Source: Methylomagnum ishizawai
GTDB lineage: Bacteria; Pseudomonadota; Gammaproteobacteria; Methylococcales; Methylococcaceae
Length of the DNA: 64,000 bases
Assembly: GCF_900155475.1 (NCBI RefSeq)
Contig: NZ_FXAM01000001.1
Location: forward strand, 3,854,881 to 3,918,880
Direction: 5' to 3'
Shown here: piece after piece, positions 57,844 through 64,000 of the stretch
How positions within the stretch are numbered: position 1 is the stretch's first letter
Layout of the letters: each line of letters starts with the position of its first letter
Notes under the pieces: model-generated
What the model was told of the DNA's origin: nothing
Database searches by the model: none
What the model saw: only the letters and a program-made list of their open reading frames with translations
Translations under genes and position numbers: made by a program

Positions 57844-59037
57844 CTATGGACAATCCACCCGCCTTATCCGCTTCCAAATACGCCAGATAGGCAGGATGAT
57901 CACATCTATAACGATACGGGCGACGGGATAAAGAAAAGCTAGCCGATCAGGCAGGGCCAGCATGCGGAAATGCGGCACACGCGGGGTCAATAGCGTACGT
58001 AGGCCGTAGCGTATACGGTCGGCGACGCGCTCGCGCACGCGCCAGCGGAAACGGGTTAGCCGGAACACGTCGCGGGTTTCGCCTTGGGAAAGCGGCAGGT
58101 TGCGCTCGACGTGCGCCGCCAGGCCGGGGATCGCCGGGTCGGCCAGCGCTTGCTCGACGAGGTGGATAGGCACCTCGGCACCGACCAGCCTCTGGGCCAG
58201 CAGCACCGCCAGCAGCAGCATGCGTCGGCAACCGCAGGCGGTCGCACGTTCCAGCGCCAACCGCGCATCGAGCATCGGCCAAGCGGCAAAAATAGCCGCG
58301 ATGTCGCTCAGCCAGATCAGCCGCGACCACTCCTCCTTCGAGCCATGCACCGCGGCCACGAGCAGCGTGTCCTCGGGCGACAGCCCCCGTACCCGGCCCA
58401 GCCCCGGCGCTTCGAATTCGACCGTCCGGGCGAACAACGCATCCACATCGATCCCGGCGCAAAAGGTCCAGGGTGCCAAGGCCCAGTGGGGTTCAAGCGG
58501 GGTGCGGTCGGGGGCGAACAAAATGTCCTGGCCGTTGTACTCATGGTAATCGCGCAGGCGGCTGGGCGGCAGGTCTTCCAGGGTGCCGCGATACCCGAGC
58601 GCCGCGAGCACGGTCAAGGCGGCGTCCCGGTGCGCGGGGCGGATCAACAGGTCGAGATCGCGGAAACGGCGTAACTCAGGATTGGCATAGACCCGGCAGG
58701 CGAGCCCCGGCCCTTTGATCGGCATCGCATCGACACCGGCCACTTCAAGCTTGTCGAGCAATTCGCGTAATTCCCCCAAGCCGGAGGCGAACGAGGCCGC
58801 GCAGGTTTCGAGATAGGTTTGGCAAGCCGCAGCCATGTCCCCGGAGGCCGCCCCGAGCGCCGCCATATGGTGGCATAAGAGACCGGCGGTGCCGTGATCA
58901 AGGGCTTGGCGTATCAGCCAAGCCCAGTCGGATTCCGAATAGCCCGAACCCGCCCCGGACAACAAGCGCTCCCCGTGGCCGGACAGTTGCGGGCGGGCGG
59001 TTTCGAGCAGGAGCGAGAAGTCGGGCTGGGTATTCAA
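57844..59037 (-). CDS. Nucleotidyltransferase-fold protein (NTP_transf_5 type)
   Basis: The 397-residue protein has a nucleotidyltransferase core in the middle: DAMPIKGPGLACRVYANPEL with Lys108, and RRFRDLDLLIRP giving Asp127-x-Asp129, then HEYNGQDILFAPDRTPLEPH with His/Glu. The flanks are helical. This family is recurrent in HPr-kinase-related/PqqD cassettes and exopolysaccharide loci; its acceptor is unknown. Start overlaps the stop of the fusion gene by 4 bases (ATGA), so both are translated together and probably act on the same substrate. Confidence 0.75.
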   Translation of the reverse strand: MNTQPDFSLLLETARPQLSGHGERLLSGAGSGYSESDWAWLIRQALDHGTAGLLCHHMAALGAASGDMAAACQTYLETCAASFASGLGELRELLDKLEVAGVDAMPIKGPGLACRVYANPELRRFRDLDLLIRPAHRDAALTVLAALGYRGTLEDLPPSRLRDYHEYNGQDILFAPDRTPLEPHWALAPWTFCAGIDVDALFARTVEFEAPGLGRVRGLSPEDTLLVAAVHGSKEEWSRLIWLSDIAAIFAAWPMLDARLALERATACGCRRMLLLAVLLAQRLVGAEVPIHLVEQALADPAIPGLAAHVERNLPLSQGETRDVFRLTRFRWRVRERVADRIRYGLRTLLTPRVPHFRMLALPDRLAFLYPVARIVIDVIILPIWRIWKRIRRVDCP

Positions 59038-61229
59038 AGGAACGGGGCCGGGGCAATGGTGCCGGGGCTTTCAGCGACAGCCGCACCGCCGCCGATATCG
59101 CGGCACAGGTTCAGCACGGTTTCGGCCTCTTGGTCGAGATCGCTGCCGGTCAGTTCATAACAGTCGAGGCGCTTGATCAATCCCACCAGAGCCATCGCAT
59201 CCAGCAGTTCGAGCGGCTGCGGGATCGCGACACAGTTCTGCATGAGCAAGCCGAACGCCTCGGCGGACGACAGCTTGCGCAACGATTGCGGAGCGCCGGC
59301 CACATAACGCCGGAACACCAACAATCTGGCCTCCGCGCTGTGGCCCGGCGGCGGCAGGCTCGCGGGCGGCGGTGGCAGATACCGCACTTCAAGGCCATCT
59401 TCGCGGATATGCACGGGCAATTCGGCCAAACCCGGAAAATACGGTTCAAGCAGGGCGAGTCCCTTGGATTTGACGCACAAACTGGTCGGCAGCGGCCTGA
59501 TTGCACGGCGACCACGTTCGAACAGGACGACTTCGTCGGAGAAATAAGTGCCGCCAGCCGCCACCAGTCGCGCGGTCAGCATCGTCTTGCCATTGCCTGC
59601 CTGGCCCGGCAGCAGCACTAGGCAAGCGTGGCACTCGACCGCGCCCGCGTGGATTTGCACCCTGAAGTCCTGCCGTCCGATGGCGCGGTCGAACAATTGG
59701 AATTTCAGCGGGGGCGCGAGCGCGGCGGGGTTCTCGCCGCAATGCAGCATTTTCTCGCCATGGAAAAGATACACGTGATCGAGGATGCGGGCCACGGTGT
59801 AGGTCTCCATGGCCGATCCGGTGGCCTCCACCCGCAGATGTGCCAGTACCGGGTGGATGCGTTGTTCGAGTTCGCGGTCGCCGTAGCGGACCCGCATCCG
59901 CAATCCGAGCAGTTCGTAGGTATGCGAGACGAAGTCGAAATGATCGCCATCGAAGCAGGGTCCGCGGCGGCGCGACCCCGGCACGGGGGCCGGGTTTTCA
60001 CCGGCCCGGCGGAGCAAGCCCTGGCCCAGCCAGTGCGCGGCCAGGTCCGCGATCTCCCGGATCGCGGTTTCCGGCGGCACCTGACGCGCGGCGGCTTGCT
60101 CGTCGGCGATGCGCGACCAGGAATACCCTTCCTGCCGGGCACACCAGACAAACGCGGCGGAGTCGTTGAGCTGATAGAACTCGCCAGCCCGCTCATAGAA
60201 CAACAGCCCATCGTCGCCAAGCACGAAGAAATGGGTGTGCGCTACCGGCATCAGGTCTTCGGCGGGCAAGGTGGCCGACGGGTTGTCCGCCGCCCGGCGG
60301 ACGAAGGGAAACACCCGCGCATAATCGGCGATGGTGCGCCCGGCGAAGTCAACACCGCTGAAGGCTTGGTAATCGGCCAAGCTGCGGCGTGAGCCGAGAC
60401 CGTATCGTCCGAGCGCCGCCACTTCCCCAGGCGTACTCGCCGCGGGATGGCACAAGGCCCGCATACGCCGCAGCGTGTGTCGATGGCGCTCGCTCCACGC
60501 GGCCGCGTCGTTCCAATGGCGCGCGCTCTCTTTGCGTCCGTAATAGTGGTAAATGAGCGTGCGCGAAGGCGAAAACAGGTCGAAGCCCGCGGTCCAGAGC
60601 CGGACGGCCAGATTCTGCTCCTCACCGTTGAAATAGATTTCCGGGTCGGCCGGCACGTCCCACAAGATGCGCGAAGGCCCGAAAATGAAACCGCCGGCGC
60701 AGGCCGCCGTCGGCATGGGCCGTTCGACCACCACGTCGGGCGGCGGCTCGGCACAGGACAATTCGAGCAGGCCGTTGGGCATGAAACCCTTGATGTATTG
60801 GACCGTGGCCCGCTCGCGCTCGATCAGCCGGTCGGGCGGAATATAGCCCGGCGGATAGCCGGTCAATACCGGCTCATCCGAGTCACAGGCCGCGAGCATA
60901 TCCACCATCGCCTGATCCCAATCCTGGACGAAGCGCATATGGCTATCGATCTGTAGGCAATACGGCTCACCCCGCCACAGGCTCTGCGCTTGCTGGCGGG
61001 CCCACCCCAGTCCCTCCGCCTCGTCGACATGGAAATGAACCGTACGCACTTGCGAGGGATTGCTCTCTATACTGAAGCAGTCCGCGTCGAGTTCGGGAAT
61101 CGTTTGCCAGCAGATGCCGACGAATATCCGTTCCGGGTGCTTGGCCTTGAGGAATAGGTCGCGCACGGTCCATTGGCATTCGCGGTCGCGGTAACTGGTG
61201 ATATTAACGAAGAGGTGTGGATACGACAT
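59034..61229 (-). CDS. GlcNAc-transferase / PqqD-like / HPr-kinase-like fusion
   Basis: A 731-residue three-part protein. Residues 1-255 resemble eukaryote-type protein GlcNAc-transferases (FVNITSYRDRECQWTVRDLF, metal motif Asp95-x-His97 in LQIDSHMRF, FNGEEQNLAVRLWTAGFDLF, IYHYYGRK). Residues 328-408 are a PqqD-like peptide-carrier domain (LLFYERAGEFYQLNDSAAFV). Residues 425-705 resemble HPr kinase-related proteins, with a P-loop PGQAGNGKTMLTARLV (541-556) and YFSDEVVLFER. PqqD domains hold leader peptides for modifying enzymes; HprK-related proteins with PqqD occur in so-called HPr-rel systems. Having a glycosyltransferase in the same chain is unusual. Confidence 0.75.
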   Translation of the reverse strand: MSYPHLFVNITSYRDRECQWTVRDLFLKAKHPERIFVGICWQTIPELDADCFSIESNPSQVRTVHFHVDEAEGLGWARQQAQSLWRGEPYCLQIDSHMRFVQDWDQAMVDMLAACDSDEPVLTGYPPGYIPPDRLIERERATVQYIKGFMPNGLLELSCAEPPPDVVVERPMPTAACAGGFIFGPSRILWDVPADPEIYFNGEEQNLAVRLWTAGFDLFSPSRTLIYHYYGRKESARHWNDAAAWSERHRHTLRRMRALCHPAASTPGEVAALGRYGLGSRRSLADYQAFSGVDFAGRTIADYARVFPFVRRAADNPSATLPAEDLMPVAHTHFFVLGDDGLLFYERAGEFYQLNDSAAFVWCARQEGYSWSRIADEQAAARQVPPETAIREIADLAAHWLGQGLLRRAGENPAPVPGSRRRGPCFDGDHFDFVSHTYELLGLRMRVRYGDRELEQRIHPVLAHLRVEATGSAMETYTVARILDHVYLFHGEKMLHCGENPAALAPPLKFQLFDRAIGRQDFRVQIHAGAVECHACLVLLPGQAGNGKTMLTARLVAAGGTYFSDEVVLFERGRRAIRPLPTSLCVKSKGLALLEPYFPGLAELPVHIREDGLEVRYLPPPPASLPPPGHSAEARLLVFRRYVAGAPQSLRKLSSAEAFGLLMQNCVAIPQPLELLDAMALVGLIKRLDCYELTGSDLDQEAETVLNLCRDIGGGAAVAESPGTIAPAPFL

Positions 61230-61235
61230 TGCAAG

Positions 61236-61874
61236 TCAGGGCTTGAAGTGGGTCTGGACCGAAGCGTCTTCGAAGGGCAGCAGGGCCGGCACCGTCGTGA
61301 CCACTGGCCGCACGACAAACGACCGCTCGATCCGGGCCAAGTAACGGTCGATATCGCCATTGCGGGCTAGCCACTCCTCGGCATCGCCCACATCGGCGGG
61401 CCAATCACCGAGGATGCTGGAATATACGTCGCGGCTGTAGGCCAGGGCGTGCGGGTTGGTGATGTCCCTGGCCCGGTCCAGGTGGCGGCAGCCTGGCTCC
61501 GGTGGTGGTACGATGGGCCACCATCCACCGAGATAGCATAGGTTCCAGGGACGTTGTCCCAGTTCGGCGGTGGCCTGGGCCAAGATATCGTGCGTGCGGT
61601 CGAGGAAATGCACATCGCCGCTCAACACCAACACACAACGCGCCCCGCGGTCGTGGGCCGCCTGTACCGCTTGGCGATGCGATAGCAAGACGCCGATGCG
61701 GGGATCGCCCGGCGTCGACAGGGCCGGTATTGGCTCCACCCGCCCGGCGATGCCCAAGCGCTCCAATCGCGCCCATACCTTGGCCGCTATCTGTGCTTGC
61801 GCGTTGGGATGGACATAATAAACGACATCGAAGAATCCAAAGCCGTCCATCTGGACCCGGTCTGGCTGGTTCAT
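61236..61874 (-). CDS. GT25-like glycosyltransferase-fold protein
   Basis: A 212-residue protein with the GT25-type layout: FFDVVYYVHPN at the start, VEPIPALSTPGDPRIGVLLS then SHRQAVQAAHDRGARCVLVL, followed by SGDVHFLD where LPS-type GT25 enzymes have an EDD motif, and later YLGGWWP and ALAYSRDVYSSIL. The altered acidic motif leaves activity uncertain. It ends 6 bases before the fusion gene. ATG 61874 has no clear Shine-Dalgarno site; an internal ATG eight codons on is possible. Confidence 0.65.
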   Translation of the reverse strand: MNQPDRVQMDGFGFFDVVYYVHPNAQAQIAAKVWARLERLGIAGRVEPIPALSTPGDPRIGVLLSHRQAVQAAHDRGARCVLVLSGDVHFLDRTHDILAQATAELGQRPWNLCYLGGWWPIVPPPEPGCRHLDRARDITNPHALAYSRDVYSSILGDWPADVGDAEEWLARNGDIDRYLARIERSFVVRPVVTTVPALLPFEDASVQTHFKP

Positions 61875-61988
61875 GAAAAAATAAGCGATGCAATGAATGG
61901 ATGATACAGGCTGCTGGAGGCGAAGGGCGCGACCCGCGCGTAACCTTACCAACAAGCGGAAGCGATTATAAGGTGCTTTCGGAAGATG

Positions 61989-62026
61989 ACCGACCGACCG
62001 TGGCTGTCGGGCCGCGGTCGGTCGGT
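61989..62026. terminator. Hairpin between S74-like and GT25-like genes
   Basis: Twelve-bp perfect stem ACCGACCGACCG/CGGTCGGTCGGT with a 14-base loop, 33 bases beyond the S74-like stop. No T run; could attenuate transcription so that the small protein is made in excess over the enzymes. Confidence 0.45.
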
Positions 62027-62058
62027 TTCGAGCGGGGACGAGAGCTTGGATGGGCTGC

Positions 62059-62472
62059 TCAGTTGAGCACAGCCGAATAGTCGACCATCTTGTAGCCGGT
62101 CCGATGGATCGACACGGCCTGGGGCTTGACGGCCTCGATCTCGTCCGCCATCACGCCCACGAAGCGCTGCTGGCTCCAGGTATAGCGGAACGAGTAGAGC
62201 GCCACGCCGTTCGGCAACGTGCCTTCGCGCACGATGTCGGCCTTCAGGCGGCGGTCGCTCGGTACATTGAGGGTCGTCGACACGGGCGGGCCGTAGGCAT
62301 CGGCCCTGGCAGGGATGCTCGCGGCTTGGAGCAGCAATACGGCTGCCGGTGCGCCCACCGCATAGCGGCCAGCACGCTTGAGGAAGTCACGCCGATCCTC
62401 CGCACTGAGGGGGGCTGGATGGTCAGCGAGAGCCGATTCATTCGGATGTATATCTGATACGTTCTGGTTCAT
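62059..62472 (-). CDS. Tat-leader S74-like small protein, copy 2
   Basis: A 137-residue protein: 26-residue polar leader, twin-arginine motif EDRRDFLKRAG (Arg27-Arg28), hydrophobic stretch GAPAAVLLLQAASIP, cleavage site ARADA (about 59), a short Pro/Ser/Thr segment YGPPVSTTL, then an S74-like (phage tail-fibre chaperone) domain: SDRRLK (72-77, matching the catalytic Ser-Asp-x-Arg-x-Lys of S74), YSFRYTWSQQRFVGVMADEI and GYKMVDYSAVLN. S74 proteins cut themselves before that serine. Nearly identical to the upstream copy at 62794. Same strand as the GT/PqqD/kinase genes, so it is a candidate substrate. Confidence 0.75.
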   Translation of the reverse strand: MNQNVSDIHPNESALADHPAPLSAEDRRDFLKRAGRYAVGAPAAVLLLQAASIPARADAYGPPVSTTLNVPSDRRLKADIVREGTLPNGVALYSFRYTWSQQRFVGVMADEIEAVKPQAVSIHRTGYKMVDYSAVLN

Positions 62473-62793
62473 GGTTCTACAAACCTTATGTTGCGGTTAC
62501 TGGGGAAAAAGAGGTTAAGGAAGCGCTGATTTAATCGCTTTTCCGTATCCCGGCAAAGTGTGCCTATTAAATCGATTAAATTCAACGTTCTCTTATAAAA
62601 CCAAGACATGGGCTCGGCAGCTTGTCAAGTTACGGCGTGGGGTCTTGCAATTTTTTTGTAAAGAGATGACCTCGGAAATCTGAACAACCAATGGGTAGCA
62701 ATCATAACCTGTCGTCGGAAGATAACCGCCGACCCACAGCCAAACAGCCATGGGCGGGCGGTTTCGAACAGGGACAAGTGCTGGATTGACTGC
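62473..62793. other. Region between the two S74-like genes
   Basis: No gene. Contains the upstream region of copy 2, including TATTAAATCGATTAAATTCA (62564-62583), which is also present upstream of copy 1, and the end of copy 1's unit. AT-rich relative to the window. Confidence 0.5.
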
Positions 62794-63403
62794 TCAGTTG
62801 AGTGCAGCCGAATAGTCGACCATCTTGTAGCCGGTCCGATGGATCGACACGGCCTGGGGCTTGACGGCCTCGACTTCATCCGCCATCACACCAACGAAGC
62901 GCTGCTGGCTCCAGGTATAGCGGAACGAATAGAGCGCCAGACCGTTCGGCAATGTGCCTTCGCGCACGATGTCGGTCTTCAGGCGGCGGTCGCTCGGCCC
63001 TGGAATGAGGGTCGTCGACACGGGCGGGCCGTAGGCATCGGCCCTGGCAGGGATGCTCGCGGCTTGGAGCAGCAATACGGCTGCCGGTGCGCCCACCGCG
63101 TAGCGGCCAGCACGCTTGAGGAAGTCACGCCGATCCTCCGCACTGAGGGGGGCGGGATGATCAGCGAGAGCCGATTCATTCGGATGTATATCTGATACGC
63201 TCTTGCTCATAGATTCTACAAATATTATGTTACGGTTACTGGGAGAAAAAACCTTAATAAAACCATGGTTTAATCGTTTTTCCAGAATATCCTAAATTCA
63301 AGGGTGCCTATTAAATCGATTAAATTCAGCGTTTTTTAGAAATCTTAGGCATGGGCTCGGTGGTATGTCAAGTTACAGCGGGTAGTCTTGCAACTTTTTT
63401 GTA
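62716..63403. repeat. Right copy of about 0.7-kb tandem duplication
   Basis: Partner of 61979-62660. Non-coding flanks have diverged more than the coding part, but keep TATTAAATCGATTAAATTCA (63308-63327) and a CTTGCAA(T/C)TTTTTTGTA end. Confidence 0.85.
62794..63210 (-). CDS. Tat-leader S74-like small protein, copy 1
   Basis: A 138-residue near-duplicate of the protein at 62059 (roughly 93% identical). Differences cluster at the first residues (SKS for NQN) and in the linker just before the S74 serine (IPGPS for NVPS). The twin-arginine leader, SDRRLK (73-78), Tyr/Phe-rich strand and VDYSAALN end are kept, arguing that both copies are functional. No strong Shine-Dalgarno site is visible in either copy. 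Confidence 0.75.
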   Translation of the reverse strand: MSKSVSDIHPNESALADHPAPLSAEDRRDFLKRAGRYAVGAPAAVLLLQAASIPARADAYGPPVSTTLIPGPSDRRLKTDIVREGTLPNGLALYSFRYTWSQQRFVGVMADEVEAVKPQAVSIHRTGYKMVDYSAALN

Positions 63404-63779
63404 TGCACGCCCTCAACCGGAATAGGTATAGCGTGGTCGACCCCCTCGGCCACGTATGGCGCCCGAACCGGATGCGCCACCGCCCAGCCCCGTTTCACGA
63501 AACACACTAACGTTTCACAGGATTTCATTAGAAACACCATGAAACACCGCTTATCCCGCCCACCACTCCAGCGTTTCATCCCTATCCCCAAGCCCCATAC
63601 GGCTTCCAGTGATTTGGCACAGTGCTTGGTAATATTAGAAGGTGCTGATAACAAAACTTATCGGCGCGCCTGTTCGCGGCACGAAGCCGCGATGATTCCC
63701 CTCTCAGCCAGGGATGGCTTTTTCAGGGGACCACGGCAGCCACAAGACCCGCGATCCGTCATCCCCAAGAGATAGCGCC
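63211..63779. other. Divergent region S74-like copy 1 / cydP
   Basis: About 570 bases without a convincing gene. Near the S74 gene it carries the conserved AT-rich box. 63491-63580 holds six GTTTCA/TGAAAC motifs, including GTTTC-AC-GAAAC and a direct GAAACACC-AT-GAAACACC. A small hairpin AGCCA/TGGCT followed by TTTTT (63706-63723) precedes cydP. Confidence 0.45.
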
Positions 63780-63986
63780 ATGCCGAACCCATACAAAAAA
63801 ACGATGCGGCCCCGCCTGGGACGGGAAATCGCCTACGCTCTAGGCGTCAAGGTCTTGCTGCTCATGGCCCTGTGGTGGGCGGTATTCAGGCCGCAGCCAG
63901 GAGCGGCCAAGCCCGATGTGGCGGACCTATTCCAACCCGGTCCCCTTTCCCCCCCACACCAGGAGAACCCCCATGATTTCCGGTGA
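63780..63986 (+). CDS. cydP: Small CydP-like membrane protein
   Basis: A 68-residue protein with a basic N-terminus (KKTMRPRLGREIAYALG), one TM (VKVLLLMALWWAVFRP) and a polar tail. Placement directly before cydA, with a 14-base overlap, and this pattern fit the CydP accessory subunit of cytochrome bd oxidase found in proteobacteria. Assigned mainly on context. Confidence 0.6.
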   Translation: MPNPYKKTMRPRLGREIAYALGVKVLLLMALWWAVFRPQPGAAKPDVADLFQPGPLSPPHQENPHDFR

Positions 63987-64000
63987 AGAAATCGTCAATC
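63973..64000 (+). CDS. cydA: Cytochrome bd oxidase subunit I, first codons only
   Basis: Starts MISGEEIVN, the usual CydA opening, after AGGAG with 7-base spacing (63961-63965), then runs off the window. Identification rests on nine residues and the CydP-like gene before it. Confidence 0.55.

Larger units (their letters stand above)
61979..62660. repeat. Left copy of about 0.7-kb tandem duplication
   Basis: Covers one S74-like gene with its 3' hairpin region and upstream sequence. It matches 62716-63403 in order and orientation (offset about 737-743 bases), with the coding part best conserved. Confidence 0.85.

Noticed and set aside
63614-63630. Sigma54 promoter before cydP
   Set aside because: TTGGCACAGTGCTTGG has the spacing but GG instead of the essential GC at -12.
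63373-63654. 93-codon minus-strand open frame upstream of cydP
   Set aside because: Overlaps the duplicated non-coding repeat end and motif cluster; no ribosome-binding site or recognisable domain.

Overview
The window (about 65% G+C, protein-dense) looks like a chromosomal segment of a gammaproteobacterial methanotroph of the Methylococcaceae. The main evidence is a complete calcium-type methanol dehydrogenase cluster (mxaFJGIRSACKLD) with a divergent two-component system, plus a PQQ precursor gene, next to gammaproteobacterial housekeeping operons. A Methylococcus/Methylomagnum-like genus is an inference; no species is claimed.

Layout. (1) 1-8661, minus strand: the translation/RNA operon rimP-nusA-infB-rbfA-truB-rpsO-pnp, preceded by a leader with two tandem intrinsic terminators; pnp runs off the left edge. 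(2) 9120-13473, plus: a secreted DUF11-serpin fusion, then rhodanese, hslR and xseA. (3) 13499-16175, minus: a secreted copper-radical oxidase (galactose/glyoxal oxidase type) with an intact IS5-superfamily element just upstream. (4) 16568-18578, plus: an NTF2-fold protein, a GNAT and a nitrilase-family hydrolase; then a PepSY protein on the minus strand. (5) 19362-31313: mxaB/mxaY-like regulators facing away from mxaFJGI, a 24-bp perfect inverted repeat, then mxaRSACKLD. (6) 31464-36710, plus: a lone 24-residue pqqA, a proline-rich membrane protein, a TonB-dependent receptor, a lipid kinase and a phosphatase. (7) 36762-46929, minus: ilvD, an SH3/coiled-coil protein, and prsT-prsR-prsK-epsB2 of the PEP-CTERM/exopolysaccharide system; 47287-52474, plus: nucleotide-sugar enzymes, mobB-moeA and galE. 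(8) 52617-55631, plus: di-haem peroxidase, cbpA-cbpM, trxC; then cupin, LysE-type exporter and an unknown protein on the minus strand. (9) 57844-63403, minus: an unusual cassette with two nearly identical Tat-leader/S74-like small proteins, a GT25-like protein, a three-domain fusion (GlcNAc-transferase + PqqD-like + HPr-kinase-like) and a nucleotidyltransferase. (10) 63780-64000, plus: a small CydP-like protein and the first codons of cydA.

How the parts fit. MxaF/MxaI, cytochrome cL (MxaG) and MxaJ are the periplasmic methanol oxidation system; MxaR/S/A/C/K/L form the MoxR-VWA type maturation machinery thought to insert calcium; PqqA supplies the cofactor backbone. The prs genes and sugar enzymes point to exopolysaccharide export. 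The cassette at 57.8-63.4 kb is the best candidate for an undescribed system: it pairs a peptide-carrier domain (PqqD), a kinase fold and a glycosyltransferase in one chain, next to duplicated exported small proteins that could be its substrates. Tandem and dispersed palindromic repeats are frequent between genes, several of them inside the mxa cluster.
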